A DNA stretch of 64,000 nt from Duganella alba (GCF_009674495.1 NZ_WKJN01000001.1:186001-250000), one strand, 5' to 3'. Positions 32,047 through 40,913 are shown, counted from the stretch's first letter. Numbers and translations: made by a program. Notes: generated by a model from the letters alone, not told the origin.

Positions 32047-34500
32047 TCAGCGGAAGCGGTAGTTCAGCGATACCGTGACATTGCGCGGATCGCCGTAGTA
32101 ATTGCCCCAGCCGGACGAATAGTAGGTCTTGTCCAGCACGTTGTTGAGGTTGACCGTGGCCGACAACTGCTTGCTGATGCGGTAGCGCGCCATCAGCGCC
32201 ACGAGCGCATAGCTGTTTTGCGTGAAGCGTTCACCGTTCGGACCTGCGCCATCCTGATAGATATCCGCCTGCCAGTTGACGCCACCGCCGACGGTCAGGC
32301 CGTTGCCGACGCTGGCCAGGTCGTAAGTGGTCCACAGCTTGAAGTTGTTCAGCGGCTGGCTGGTTTGCAGGCGATTGCCCTGCGCATCGGCGATGCGCGA
32401 ATGCGCGTAGCCGGCGGTCAGTTGCCAGCCGCGCTGCAACTGGCCCGATACTTCCAGCTCGAAGCCCTTGGCGGTGGCGCCCTTGACGGTGTGGTAGGCG
32501 TTGGAGCCATCGGGCAGCACCAGCTGATCGGCGTCCATTTCGGCCAGGTTATCCTGGCGCATATGGAAGACGGACAGGCTGGCGCTTAACAAGCCATCAA
32601 TCAGGTCGCCCTTGATGCCGACTTCCGCGTTGTTGCCTTCCAGCGGATTGATGACGCGGTTGTTGCGGTCGCGGTAGGTCTGCGGCGAGAAGATGCCGGT
32701 ATAGCTGGCGTAGGCCGACCACTGCGGATTCAGGGTGTAGACCACGCCGGCGTATGGCGTGATCTTGCCGTTCTTTTCAAATTCGTCGGTCACTGCCGGC
32801 GAACCCCAGGTCAGGCTCTCGGTGTCGCGCTTCCAGTTGGAGACGCGCGCGCCGAGGATCACCGACAGGTCGTCCGTCGGGCGCAGGCGGATCGACGCAT
32901 AGCCGGCCAGCGTCTTTTCCTTTTCGGTGTAGCTGCCGCTGATGGTGCCGACGTAGTTCGGCGTTGGCGAGTTGCCGTTCCAGGTGAAGAAATTCGGCAC
33001 GGTGGCATCGTAGCCGGGCAAAATCCAGGCCGGGTAGCTTGGGCCGGTGTTCTTCATGTCCGACGCGCTCAGGCCAACCACCACTTCGTGCTTGCGGCCG
33101 AAAGCCTCGAACGGGCCGTTGACGGCGGCGTCGATGCTGTACTGTTCCGGCTTGCTGTTCCATTTGGTCTGCCACAGCGACAGGCCGGCGCCGGTTTGTT
33201 TATCGAGCGTGCCGCGTCCCGCGTAGCCTTGCACCGCATCGTATTTGTTGGCGGCGTAGTTCAGCGCGATCTTCGCCGTCCAGTCGTTGGCGAAGTAGTG
33301 TTCCAGGGTGGCGAAGGCCAGACCCTGTTTGCGGATGTAGTAGCTGGAGCTGGAGGCGCTGTTGACCGAACGCGGGAAATCGGTCTTGGTGCCATCGCTG
33401 TAGAAGGCGGCGAAGCCACGGCTGGCACTATCGAGCTTTTCGTTCTGGTAGCTGAAGCCTGCGCTGAGCAGCGTGGATGGATCGAGGTCCGCTTCAACGA
33501 TGCTGTAGAACAGTTCCTTGTCCTGGTGGTAGCGGTCGACGAAGGAATCGGCGTTCTGCTGCGCCACCACCACGCGGCCGCGCACATGCTTGTCGTCGCT
33601 CAGCGGGGCCGAGATGTCGGCCTGGACGCGGTACTTGTCCCAGCTGCCGCCCTGGATTTCGGCTTCCGCCTGCAGTTCGCGCGTAGGGCGCTTGCGCACC
33701 AGATTGATGGCGGCGGCCGGGCTGCCGTTACCGCCCATCAGGCCTGCCGCGCCGCGCACGACTTCGATGCGCTCATAGATGGCGGCATCGAAGCCGGCCG
33801 GTTCCACCAGCTTGGTGGTCGGGATGCCGTCGAACATATAGGTGTCGATGGCGAAGCCGCGCGAAAACAACTGGTCGTTTTCGCGGCTGGAGGAGGCGTG
33901 TTCCAGCGTGATGCCGGTGGTCTGGCCGACCACGTCCTGCAGGGTTTCCAGGTTCTGATCGGCGATGCGCTGCGAGGTCATGACGCTGACGGCTTGCGGC
34001 GTTTCGCGGATCGACAGTTCCAGGCCGGTGGCGCCGGTGCTGCGCGCCTGGCCCGGTGCGCCGTCGGTCATGCCGTGGACTTCGACCTGCGCCAGCGTGG
34101 CGGCAGCCGCGCCGCTGGCGGTGGATGCCGCGCTTTCCGGTGGGGGCGCCGCCTGTTTTTGCAGCGTCAGCGTGCCGTCGGTGCGGGCGACCAGCGCCAG
34201 GCCGCTGCCTGCCAGCAGACGTTCCAGCGCGGCGCGCGGCGTGTAGCTGCCTTGCAGGGCAGGGCTGTTCAGGCCAGTGGTCAGCGCCGGATCGAACGAC
34301 AGCGACATGCCGGCGCCGATGGCCACGCCGGACAGCGTACGGCCCAGCGGGCCGGCGGCCAACTGGTAGCTTTGCTGCGCGGCGGCCGGCGCATCGGCGG
34401 CGATGGCGGTGTGGCCGGCGGCCAGCGTCATGCTGAACAGGGCAATGCGGATGGCGCGCGTGAGACGGCGTTCGGACAGGCTAAAACGATGGGCTGGCAT
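32047..34500 (-). CDS. TonB-dependent ferric-siderophore receptor with signalling domain
   Basis: This 817-residue outer-membrane receptor has a signal peptide (about 1-35), an STN signalling domain (about 45-110, GPLGRTLSGVAIGAGMSLSF), a plug domain (about 150-265, ETPQAVSVMTSQRIADQN) and a 22-strand barrel to the C-terminus (DPRNVTVSLNYRFR). The STN domain means that it signals to FecR and so to the FecI sigma factor when its siderophore is bound. AAAGGAAG precedes the ATG. The extreme C-terminus is FR rather than the usual terminal aromatic. The FpvA/FoxA-like layout suggests a hydroxamate- or pyoverdine-type ligand, but which one is not visible. No siderophore synthesis genes are in the window. 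Confidence 0.94.
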   Translation of the reverse strand: MPAHRFSLSERRLTRAIRIALFSMTLAAGHTAIAADAPAAAQQSYQLAAGPLGRTLSGVAIGAGMSLSFDPALTTGLNSPALQGSYTPRAALERLLAGSGLALVARTDGTLTLQKQAAPPPESAASTASGAAAATLAQVEVHGMTDGAPGQARSTGATGLELSIRETPQAVSVMTSQRIADQNLETLQDVVGQTTGITLEHASSSRENDQLFSRGFAIDTYMFDGIPTTKLVEPAGFDAAIYERIEVVRGAAGLMGGNGSPAAAINLVRKRPTRELQAEAEIQGGSWDKYRVQADISAPLSDDKHVRGRVVVAQQNADSFVDRYHQDKELFYSIVEADLDPSTLLSAGFSYQNEKLDSASRGFAAFYSDGTKTDFPRSVNSASSSSYYIRKQGLAFATLEHYFANDWTAKIALNYAANKYDAVQGYAGRGTLDKQTGAGLSLWQTKWNSKPEQYSIDAAVNGPFEAFGRKHEVVVGLSASDMKNTGPSYPAWILPGYDATVPNFFTWNGNSPTPNYVGTISGSYTEKEKTLAGYASIRLRPTDDLSVILGARVSNWKRDTESLTWGSPAVTDEFEKNGKITPYAGVVYTLNPQWSAYASYTGIFSPQTYRDRNNRVINPLEGNNAEVGIKGDLIDGLLSASLSVFHMRQDNLAEMDADQLVLPDGSNAYHTVKGATAKGFELEVSGQLQRGWQLTAGYAHSRIADAQGNRLQTSQPLNNFKLWTTYDLASVGNGLTVGGGVNWQADIYQDGAGPNGERFTQNSYALVALMARYRISKQLSATVNLNNVLDKTYYSSGWGNYYGDPRNVTVSLNYRFR

Positions 34501-34590
34501 TGCGGTGACTTCCTTTCGATGGCGGATAGAGGTTTCTGTCTCTATGCCAGCCGACCGGGGAAAAAGTATCAGCCCGATGCAAAATATTTT

Positions 34591-35544
34591 TCAGGCCCGC
34601 GCGATCAGCGTAATCCAGTAGCCTTGCAGGCGCTGGACGGCGTCGACCGGATAGGTGGACACCAGCATGTCCAGCGTGCGCTCGCTGTCGCCGATGGGGA
34701 AGGCGCCGGAAACGCGCAGCGCCGCCACCGCCGGCTCCACGCGCACCAGGCCATGGCGGTAGCGCGACAGTTCGGCCACCAGTTCGTCAAGGCGCATCTG
34801 GTCGGCCAGCAGCATGCCGCTGGTCCAGGCGGTCATGGCCGGGTCGGTGGACTGGATCGGCGCGATATGGCGCTTGTTGAAGCGGGTCTGGCTGCCGGCG
34901 TCGATCACCAGCGCCTCGTCGGCGGCGCAGGCCGGCGTGACGCGCACCGCGCCTTCCAGCACGGCCAGGCTGGTGCTGCATTCGTGGCGGCGCACGTTGA
35001 ACAGGGTGCCCAGCGGCTGCATCATGCCTTCCGGCGTGCTGACCCGCAGCGCGCGCGCGTCCGGCTGGTGGCTGCTGCGGACCAGGATTTCACCGTTGCG
35101 CAGCGTGATCAGGCGTTCGGTGGCGGTGTAGCGGACGTCGATGGCGCTGGCGGTGTTGAGCGTGACGCTGGTGCCGTCGGCCAGCGTCACCGTGCGGCGT
35201 TCGCCGATGGCGGTGTGGATATCGGCCGCCCACGGTTGCGATTGCGCGTAACGCCAGCCGCCCCAGGCTATGGGCGCGGTCAGCATCAGGGCGACGATGC
35301 GCGTCATCGCGGCCCGGCGCGAGGCGCCCGGCGCGCGGTTCAACACCGGCATCGCCAGTTCCGGTGGCAGCGTGCCAAATTTATTCAGCAGGTGTTCGGC
35401 GCGTTCCCAGGCCAGCGCGTGCTGCGGATCGCTGGCGCGCCATTGGGCGCAGGCGTCGCGGTCTTCGCTGGTGGCGCCGTCCTGGAGGCGCACCAGCCAG
35501 TCGGCCGCCTGTTCCAGCGCCGCGGGCGAGACGCGCGCGTTCAA
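34591..35544 (-). CDS. fecR: FecR-family anti-sigma regulator
   Basis: The 317-residue product has a cytoplasmic N-terminal DUF4880 domain (ALEQAADWLVRLQDG; ALAWERAEHL), one membrane segment (about 95-110) and a periplasmic FecR domain (IGERRTVTLADGTSVTLNTAS; STPEGMMQPLGTLFNVR). It carries the signal from the TonB receptor STN domain to the FecI sigma factor. I chose the TTG at 35544, which overlaps the fecI stop (TTGA), because GGAGGA lies eight bases upstream and the N-terminus then fits the family; an ATG at 35571 would add nine residues. It sits between fecI and the receptor gene. Confidence 0.9.
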   Translation of the reverse strand: MNARVSPAALEQAADWLVRLQDGATSEDRDACAQWRASDPQHALAWERAEHLLNKFGTLPPELAMPVLNRAPGASRRAAMTRIVALMLTAPIAWGGWRYAQSQPWAADIHTAIGERRTVTLADGTSVTLNTASAIDVRYTATERLITLRNGEILVRSSHQPDARALRVSTPEGMMQPLGTLFNVRRHECSTSLAVLEGAVRVTPACAADEALVIDAGSQTRFNKRHIAPIQSTDPAMTAWTSGMLLADQMRLDELVAELSRYRHGLVRVEPAVAALRVSGAFPIGDSERTLDMLVSTYPVDAVQRLQGYWITLIARA

Positions 35545-36050
35545 ACCGTGTCCTCCATCGCCAGCAGGCATTGCAGGAAGGCCTGCTTCATATAGCGCTT
35601 GATGGTGACGAGGGACATGCCGAGTTGTGCGGCGATGTCGGCGTAGCCCATGCCGTCCAGTTGCGCCATCAGGAAGGCTTGCTTGACCTTGGGCGGCAGC
35701 GCATCCAGCATGGCGTCGATTTCGTGCAGCGTTTCGAGGATCAGCAAACGCTGTTCCGGCGAGATGGCCGTCGGTTCGGGCAGAGCGGCCAGCGCTTCCA
35801 GATAAGCGCGCTCCAGCGCCTGGCGCTGATACCAGTTGATCAGAATGCCCTTGGCGACCGTGGTCAGGAAGGCGCGCGGCTCGTTCAGCGCGGCCAGGTC
35901 GGCGCGGCCGAGAATGCGGGTGAAGGTGTCTTGCGCCAGGTCGTCCGCATCACTGGCGTTGCCCAGCTTGACACACAGCCAGCGGTGCAGCCACGAGTGG
36001 TGGCTGCTGTACAGGGCGGTGAAGTGCGAATGAGGAACGGCGGCTGTCAT
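35541..36050 (-). CDS. fecI: ECF sigma factor, FecI type
   Basis: This 169-residue sigma-70 family protein has region 2 (ALYSSHHSWLHRWLCVKLGNASDADDLAQDTF) and region 4 (LDALPPKVKQAFLMAQLDGMGYADIAAQLGMSLVTIKRYM). FecI-type factors direct transcription of the linked receptor operon when FecR is activated. The start at 36050 has no ribosome site that I can see; a perfect Fur palindrome lies three bases upstream. The gene therefore should be silent in iron-replete cells. Confidence 0.92.
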   Translation of the reverse strand: MTAAVPHSHFTALYSSHHSWLHRWLCVKLGNASDADDLAQDTFTRILGRADLAALNEPRAFLTTVAKGILINWYQRQALERAYLEALAALPEPTAISPEQRLLILETLHEIDAMLDALPPKVKQAFLMAQLDGMGYADIAAQLGMSLVTIKRYMKQAFLQCLLAMEDTV

Positions 36051-36053
36051 TTG

Positions 36054-36074
36054 TGAGAATAGGAATTATTCTCA
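36054..36074 (-). promoter_or_regulatory. Fur box upstream of fecI
   Basis: TGAGAATA-N5-TATTCTCA is a perfect eight-base dyad (36054-36061 and 36067-36074) followed by CATTCATTC, close to the beta/gammaproteobacterial Fur box (AATGAGAAT-type arms). It ends three bases before the fecI start codon, so bound Fur would block both RNA polymerase and the ribosome-site region of the template. Confidence 0.8.
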
Positions 36075-36128
36075 TTCATTCTACATGAGGCGGACAGCCG
36101 CCGCAAGCCGGATTCGCCGCTGGCCGAA

Positions 36129-36929
36129 CTACATGCGTGGTTCGCCGGTCTGGCTGTTGACGGCGATGGTGTTGCCCGGAGGGGCGCTCATCTGCACACG
36201 GTGCTGCACGCCGCGGTAGTTATAGGTCACGTCCCAGTATTCCGGTTTCTGGTTGCTGACGTTTTCGCAGCGGCGCACGTCGCGCGTCGAGACGTTGTTC
36301 TGATTGGCGACGTTGTTGCCGATGGCCGCGCCGGCAATCGCGCCGCCGGCGGTGGCCACCTGACGGCCGGTGCCGCCGCCAACCTGGTGACCCAGGATGC
36401 CGCCGATCAAAGCGCCGGCGATCACGCCGCCCGCGTTAGGACGCGACGGTTCGCTGACCTGCTGGCGTTCGACCCAGCAGCGCTGTTCCGGCGAGCCGAC
36501 CACCGCGTGCACGTCGCTGACCGGCACGTCGACAATGCGTTCGCTCGGGCGGCGGCGCCATTCGTAGCTGGGCTGGGCGACGGGAGGCGGCGCTTCGTTT
36601 TCATAACGGTCGCGCGGTTTCACCGGGCGCACCGACGAGATGCGGTCATTCATCCCCATGCCGCGCAGCGACTCGTAGCTGCCTTTGCGCAGCACCATGC
36701 ATTGGCCACGGAAGTTGGCGTCCGAGCAGACTTCCCACTGGCCGCGGTCGATCACCACCGACGAGGCGCGGTCATTGAAGCCATTGCGCGACAGGTCGCG
36801 CACCGTCGTATTGGCGCTGTAGGCGCGGCCGCGCCAGCCTTCGCCTTCATAGAAAGTGATTTGTGCGAACGCTTGCGAGGCCAGGCCCATTGCGGCGGCG
36901 GCCACGGCGATCTTCATGGTTTTGTTCAT
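36129..36929 (-). CDS. Beta/gamma-crystallin and glycine-zipper 2TM protein
   Basis: The 266-residue exported protein has a signal peptide (about 1-22), a beta/gamma-crystallin domain (about 24-100, ITFYEGEGWRGRAYSA; DANFRGQCMVLRKGSYESL), a proline-rich linker and a glycine-zipper 2TM domain (about 165-205, AGALIGGILGHQVGGGTGRQ; AGAAIGNNVA). A C-terminal segment with two spaced cysteines follows (CWVERQQV, RRCENV). Glycine-zipper proteins sit in or on the outer membrane. AAGGAG lies six to seven bases before the ATG. The crystallin motif may bind calcium; the role is unknown but envelope-protective functions are likely. Confidence 0.85.
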   Translation of the reverse strand: MNKTMKIAVAAAAMGLASQAFAQITFYEGEGWRGRAYSANTTVRDLSRNGFNDRASSVVIDRGQWEVCSDANFRGQCMVLRKGSYESLRGMGMNDRISSVRPVKPRDRYENEAPPPVAQPSYEWRRRPSERIVDVPVSDVHAVVGSPEQRCWVERQQVSEPSRPNAGGVIAGALIGGILGHQVGGGTGRQVATAGGAIAGAAIGNNVANQNNVSTRDVRRCENVSNQKPEYWDVTYNYRGVQHRVQMSAPPGNTIAVNSQTGEPRM

Positions 36930-37002
36930 TGTCTTCTCCTTATTGGATGAAGTTTAAGCATGAACTGTTTCCGCGCAGTGCTCTGTACGCAAGCGCACCA
37001 TG

Positions 37003-37461
37003 TCACGGTTCGACCGAATGGGCGCGTTTCAGGCACCGTAGCACGAAGGTGGAGCGGCTGTGTTTCAGGCCGGGGAGCTTGTACAGCTTCTTGCGCAGGA
37101 ATTCCTCGTAGCCCGCGGTGCCGGCCACGGCCACCTTGATCAGATAGTCGTAGTCGCCGGTCAGCAGATAGGCCTCCATCACTTCCGGCAGCGTGGCCAG
37201 GGCCTGGCCGAATTTCTCGAAGATGTCGTCGTCGTGGCGGTCCAGCGTCACTTCGATGATGACGGTGTCCGGGTAGCCCAGCGCGGTCTGGCTGAGCAGC
37301 GCGGCATAGCCTTCGATCATGCCGCCTTCCTCCAGCGCGCGCACGCGGTTCCAGCACGGCGTGGTGGACAGGCCGACCTTTTCGGCCAGCTTGGTGTTAC
37401 TGAGTCGGCCATCCAGGCGCAATTCGCGCAGGATGCGGCGGTCGATATCGTCGATTTCCAT
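37003..37461 (-). CDS. Lrp/AsnC-family transcriptional regulator
   Basis: The 152-residue product has an N-terminal helix-turn-helix (IDRRILRELRLDGRLSNTKLAEKVGLS; CWNRVRALEEGG) and a C-terminal RAM/Lrp effector domain (TLDRHDDDIFEKFGQALATL; LLTGDYDYLIKVAV). Such proteins form octamers that bind DNA and sense amino acids. It is divergent from a small ACT-like gene at 37588 and the 126-base gap contains an AT-rich dyad, so that gene is the likely target, along with itself. The amino acid sensed is unknown. Confidence 0.93.
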   Translation of the reverse strand: MEIDDIDRRILRELRLDGRLSNTKLAEKVGLSTTPCWNRVRALEEGGMIEGYAALLSQTALGYPDTVIIEVTLDRHDDDIFEKFGQALATLPEVMEAYLLTGDYDYLIKVAVAGTAGYEEFLRKKLYKLPGLKHSRSTFVLRCLKRAHSVEP

Positions 37462-37497
37462 GAAATGTTATCTGTGGAGATGAATATTCCATATATT

Positions 37498-37515
37498 TTA
37501 TCTTGTGCAGGATAA
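37498..37515 (+). promoter_or_regulatory. TTATC-N8-GATAA dyad between lrp-like and ACT-like genes
   Basis: The dyad lies in an AT-rich part of the divergent region (TATATTTTATC...GATAATC), 36 bases before the Lrp gene start. Its size and AT-rich flanks suit an Lrp-family site. It could serve either or both genes. Confidence 0.4.
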
Positions 37516-37587
37516 TCTGCTGCGAATGTGGAAATTCTCTATAAATTAAGGAAGCCTATTTTTCGCGTTCCTGGCTATTCTGTGAGC

Positions 37588-37836
37588 ATGGATACGACAC
37601 AAAAAAGCTACCGCTTCCGCATCGAACCTGATGCCCCCATCGCCACGCTGGAAGCGGCGCTACAGGTGGTGCGGCGGCTGGATATTGAACTGCGCGGGCT
37701 GCGCACCACCGCCACGCCGGGCGGCATGGAGGTGCGCATGCACCTGGCGGCGCAGGAGGAGGATATTCTGACCTTGTGCCGGATGCGGCTGCACAACCTC
37801 ATGGGCGTGCTGCCGATCCGGGAATTCAGGCAGTGA
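37588..37836 (+). CDS. Small ACT-like domain protein
   Basis: The 82-residue product (MDTTQKSYRFRIEPDAPIAT to VLPIREFRQ) has the beta-alpha-beta-beta-alpha-beta layout of an ACT domain and resembles acetolactate synthase regulatory subunits of the IlvM type (EAALQVVRRLDIELRGL; CRMRLHNLMGVLPI). No ilv genes are nearby. No ribosome site is clear at the ATG of 37588; an in-frame GTG lies at 37582. It is divergent from an Lrp-family gene and could be an amino-acid-responsive partner. The family assignment is by pattern only. Confidence 0.55.
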   Translation: MDTTQKSYRFRIEPDAPIATLEAALQVVRRLDIELRGLRTTATPGGMEVRMHLAAQEEDILTLCRMRLHNLMGVLPIREFRQ

Positions 37837-39124
37837 CGTAGGTGTACTTAACCAGGAACACGATGGCGATGATCCACACCACCGGCTTGACCTGGCGCGC
37901 CTGGCCGGTCAGCAGTTTCAGGCCTGCGTAGGTGATGAAGCCGAAGGCGATGCCGTGCGCGATGGAGTAGGTGAACGGGATCACCAGTGCGGTGATCGCG
38001 GCCGGCACGCTTTCGGTGGTGTCGCTCCAGTCCACGTCGACCAGGTCGCGCAGCATCAGGCAGGCGACGAACAGCAGCGCCGGCGCCGTGGCGTAGGCCG
38101 GCACCACGCCGGCGATCGGCGCGAAGAACAGCGCGGCCAGGAACAGCACCGCCACGGTCACCGCAGTCAGGCCGGTACGGCCGCCGGCCTGCACGCCGGC
38201 CGCGCTTTCCAGGTAGGCCGTGGTGCTGGAGGTGCCCAGCATGGAGCCGGCGACGATGGCGCAACTGTCGGCCAGCAGCGCCTTGTTCAGGCGCTGCATG
38301 CGGCCATTCACCAGCAGGCCGGCGCGCGAGGCGACGCCCATCAACGTGCCGGTGGCGTCGAACAATTCAACCAGGAAGAACACCAGCACCACGTTGAACA
38401 GGCCCAGATTCAGCGCGCCCTGCAGGTCCAGGTGCAGCAGCGTCGGCGCAATCGATGGCGGCAGCGAGACGAAGCCGTGGAAGGTATTCCCGCCAAAGAA
38501 GAAGCTCAACACCGTGACGGCGACGATGCCGATCAACAGCGCGCCCGGCACCTTCAGGCGGTCCAGCGTGACGATCAGCAGGAAGCCGAAGATGGCCATG
38601 ATGGTGTGCGGATTGTGCATGTCGCCCACGCGCACCAGCGTTTCGGGATTGGCCACCACCAGGCCGGCGCTCTTCATCGCGATCAGCGCCAGGAAGAGTC
38701 CCAGGCCGACCGTGATCGCCACCCGCAGCGAATGCGGTATGCCGTTGACGATATGCTCGCGCACCTTGAACAGGCTGACGATGATGAACAGGCAGCCGGA
38801 AATGAACACTGCGCCCAGCGCCGACTGCCACGGCACGCCCATGCCCAGCACCACGGCGTAGGCGAAATAGGCGTTCAGTCCCATGCCCGGCGCCATGCCG
38901 ATCGGGTAGTTGGCGTACAGCCCCATGATGAGGGTGCCCAGCGCGGCGGCCAGGCAGGTGGCGACGAATACGGCGTCCTTCGGCACGCCGGCGTCGCCCA
39001 GGATCGCGGGATTGACGAAGATGATGTAGGCCATCGTCAGGAAGGTGGTGACCCCGGCCACAACCTCGGTCCGGACGTTGCTGCCGTGTTCAGCGAGCTT
39101 GAAAAATTGTTGAAGTGACGGCAT
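37826..39124 (-). CDS. NCS2 family purine permease (guanine/hypoxanthine/adenine type)
   Basis: The 432-residue inner-membrane transporter of the AzgA/PbuG branch has about 12-14 spans. Conserved stretches are EVVAGVTTFLTMAYIIFVNP (start), YPIGMAPGMGLNAYFAY (about 73-89), LVELFDATGTLMGVA (about 262-276) and the family motif LGTSSTTAYLESAAGV (about 303-318). It imports purine bases by proton symport. The ATG at 39124 has AGGAG five bases upstream. It overlaps the ACT-like gene by 11 bases at the 3' end and is divergent from the metallo-hydrolase gene. Confidence 0.92.
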   Translation of the reverse strand: MPSLQQFFKLAEHGSNVRTEVVAGVTTFLTMAYIIFVNPAILGDAGVPKDAVFVATCLAAALGTLIMGLYANYPIGMAPGMGLNAYFAYAVVLGMGVPWQSALGAVFISGCLFIIVSLFKVREHIVNGIPHSLRVAITVGLGLFLALIAMKSAGLVVANPETLVRVGDMHNPHTIMAIFGFLLIVTLDRLKVPGALLIGIVAVTVLSFFFGGNTFHGFVSLPPSIAPTLLHLDLQGALNLGLFNVVLVFFLVELFDATGTLMGVASRAGLLVNGRMQRLNKALLADSCAIVAGSMLGTSSTTAYLESAAGVQAGGRTGLTAVTVAVLFLAALFFAPIAGVVPAYATAPALLFVACLMLRDLVDVDWSDTTESVPAAITALVIPFTYSIAHGIAFGFITYAGLKLLTGQARQVKPVVWIIAIVFLVKYTYVTA

Positions 39125-39255
39125 GCGCGCGCTCCTGCTAAGACATCGAGGGCGAAGAATAGCACGGATGACGCACGCAACCGTAGGTGCCAAATGCGTA
39201 AAAAGATGTAATAATGCAAAATTAGTTGTCTTACATACCTTGACCTGGACGCCGC

Positions 39256-40224
39256 ATGAAGGCACGCATCTGGGGCGCGCGCGGTTCGCTGCCGGTCGCG
39301 CTCAATCACAAACAAATCCGCGCCAAGCTGGTGACGGCGCTCGAGGGCGCGATCGGCCGCGACCTGGATACGCCGGAAAAAGTGGCCGATTACGTCGACC
39401 ATGAGTTGAGCTTCGACGTGCGCGGCACCTACGGCGGCAATTCCAGCTGCGTGGAGGTGGCGGCGTGGGACGCCGATGCGGTGCATGAACACATCATCCT
39501 CGACCTGGGATCGGGCGTGCGGCCGCTGGCCGGCGCCAAGCTGGCGCACTACGGCCCGGGCCAGCCGCAGACCTACCATGTGTTCATGTCGCACCTGCAC
39601 TGGGACCACATCATGGGCTTCCCGTTCTTTACGCCGGCTTATATTCCGGGCAACCGCATCATCATCTACGGCTGCCACCGGGAACTGGAGACGGCGTTCC
39701 GCCGCCAGCAGGAGCCGATCAGCTTTCCGGTGCCGTTCGACGAACTGCCGGCGACCATCGAGTTTGTGCAGATGACGCCCGGCGTGCCACTGCAATTGCG
39801 CGATGTGACGGTGACCGCCAAGCTGCAGCTGCATGCCGGCGACTCCTACGGCTACCGGCTGGAGCAGGGCGGCAAGGCGATGGTCTACAGCACCGACTCC
39901 GAGCACAAGCTGGATAACGCCAGCGAGCTCGCGACCTTCGTCGACTTCTTCCGCGATGCCGACCTGGTGATCTTCGACGCCATGTACACGCTGGAGGATT
40001 CGATCTCCGCCAAGGCCGACTGGGGTCATTCCAGCAGTGTGGTAGGCGTGGAGCTCTGCCAATTGGCAGGTGTGCGCCAGCTTTGCCTGTTCCATCATGA
40101 GCCCATCTACGACGATGCGCGTATTTCACGGGTGCTGGCCGAAACACGGCGCTATGCCGAAGTGACCTGCGAGGCGCCGCTGGAGATCGTGTCGGCCTAC
40201 GACGGCATGGAAATCACGCTGTAA
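39256..40224 (+). CDS. MBL-fold metallo-hydrolase
   Basis: The 322-residue cytosolic protein has the metallo-beta-lactamase motif SHLHWDH (about 111-117), further ligands in STDSEH (about 213-218) and a final His in FHHEP (about 280). Near the N-terminus, ARIWGARGSLPV and TYGGNSSCVEV resemble PhnP/cyclic-nucleotide phosphodiesterase-type members. It probably hydrolyses a phosphodiester or similar bond using two zinc ions. The next gene, a heme-binding barrel protein, begins 50 bases later on the same strand. Confidence 0.87.
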   Translation: MKARIWGARGSLPVALNHKQIRAKLVTALEGAIGRDLDTPEKVADYVDHELSFDVRGTYGGNSSCVEVAAWDADAVHEHIILDLGSGVRPLAGAKLAHYGPGQPQTYHVFMSHLHWDHIMGFPFFTPAYIPGNRIIIYGCHRELETAFRRQQEPISFPVPFDELPATIEFVQMTPGVPLQLRDVTVTAKLQLHAGDSYGYRLEQGGKAMVYSTDSEHKLDNASELATFVDFFRDADLVIFDAMYTLEDSISAKADWGHSSSVVGVELCQLAGVRQLCLFHHEPIYDDARISRVLAETRRYAEVTCEAPLEIVSAYDGMEITL

Positions 40225-40274
40225 CCGCCTTACAATAGCGGTTGCATCATCTCCATCACATCACAGGACCACGC

Positions 40275-40913
40275 ATGACCGAGTTTTCCACCGATATCTA
40301 CACTGAACCGTCGCCGGTCGACGTCAACACCTTGAACAACCTCGGGCCGCTGACGCCGATGGCCGGCATCTGGAAAGGTGAGCGCGGCCTGGATACCAAG
40401 CCGAAGGCCGACGGCGCGCGCAAGCAGGCGTATGTCGAGCGCATCGAGCTGTATCCGATCGACCCGGTCACCAACGGTCCGCAGTTGTTCTACGGCCTGC
40501 GCTACCTGATCATCATCAACAAGCCGGACAACGTCAAGACCTACCACGAGCAGGTGGGCTACTGGCTGTGGGAACCGAAGACCAAGACCGTGATCCAGAC
40601 GCTGGGCATCCCGCGCGGCCAGATCGCCATGGCGTCGGCGGTGGTGGAACCGGACGCCAGGCAGTTCGAACTGGTGGCGCGGCTGGAATCCGATACCTAC
40701 GGCATCCGTTCCAACCCGTTCCTGGAATACGGCTTCAAGACCACCGAGTACCGCATCAAGGTCACCATCAACGACGACGGCACCTGGGGTTACGAGGAAG
40801 ATACCGTGATGCTGCTGCGCGGCGAGGAAGAGTTCCACCACACGGACCGCAATCTGCTGCACCGCGTGGCCGATCCGCTGCCCAATCCGCTGGCCAGCGG
40901 CGTGCCGGCTTAA
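40275..40913 (+). CDS. Heme-binding beta-barrel (nitrobindin/FABP-like) protein
   Basis: The 212-residue protein fits the FABP-like heme-binding beta-barrel family: LGPLTPMAGIWKGERGLD at the start of the barrel, QVGYWLWEPKTKTVIQTLGIPRG, and a C-terminal HHTDRNLLHRV that could supply the heme-ligating His. Such proteins bind ferric heme and can isomerise peroxynitrite. The ATG at 40275 is preceded by AGGA. It is followed convergently by a diguanylate cyclase gene with a four-base overlap. Confidence 0.8.
   Translation: MTEFSTDIYTEPSPVDVNTLNNLGPLTPMAGIWKGERGLDTKPKADGARKQAYVERIELYPIDPVTNGPQLFYGLRYLIIINKPDNVKTYHEQVGYWLWEPKTKTVIQTLGIPRGQIAMASAVVEPDARQFELVARLESDTYGIRSNPFLEYGFKTTEYRIKVTINDDGTWGYEEDTVMLLRGEEEFHHTDRNLLHRVADPLPNPLASGVPA

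Noticed and set aside
33088-35595. Plus-strand frame of 835 codons across the TonB receptor and fecR
   Set aside because: It spans two recognisable genes and the gap between them on the other strand, with no ribosome site and no domain. It is a shadow.
37826-39255. Purine riboswitch upstream of the NCS2 permease
   Set aside because: The gap between the permease and the metallo-hydrolase genes is only 131 bases, and I see no purine aptamer core or three-way junction in it.
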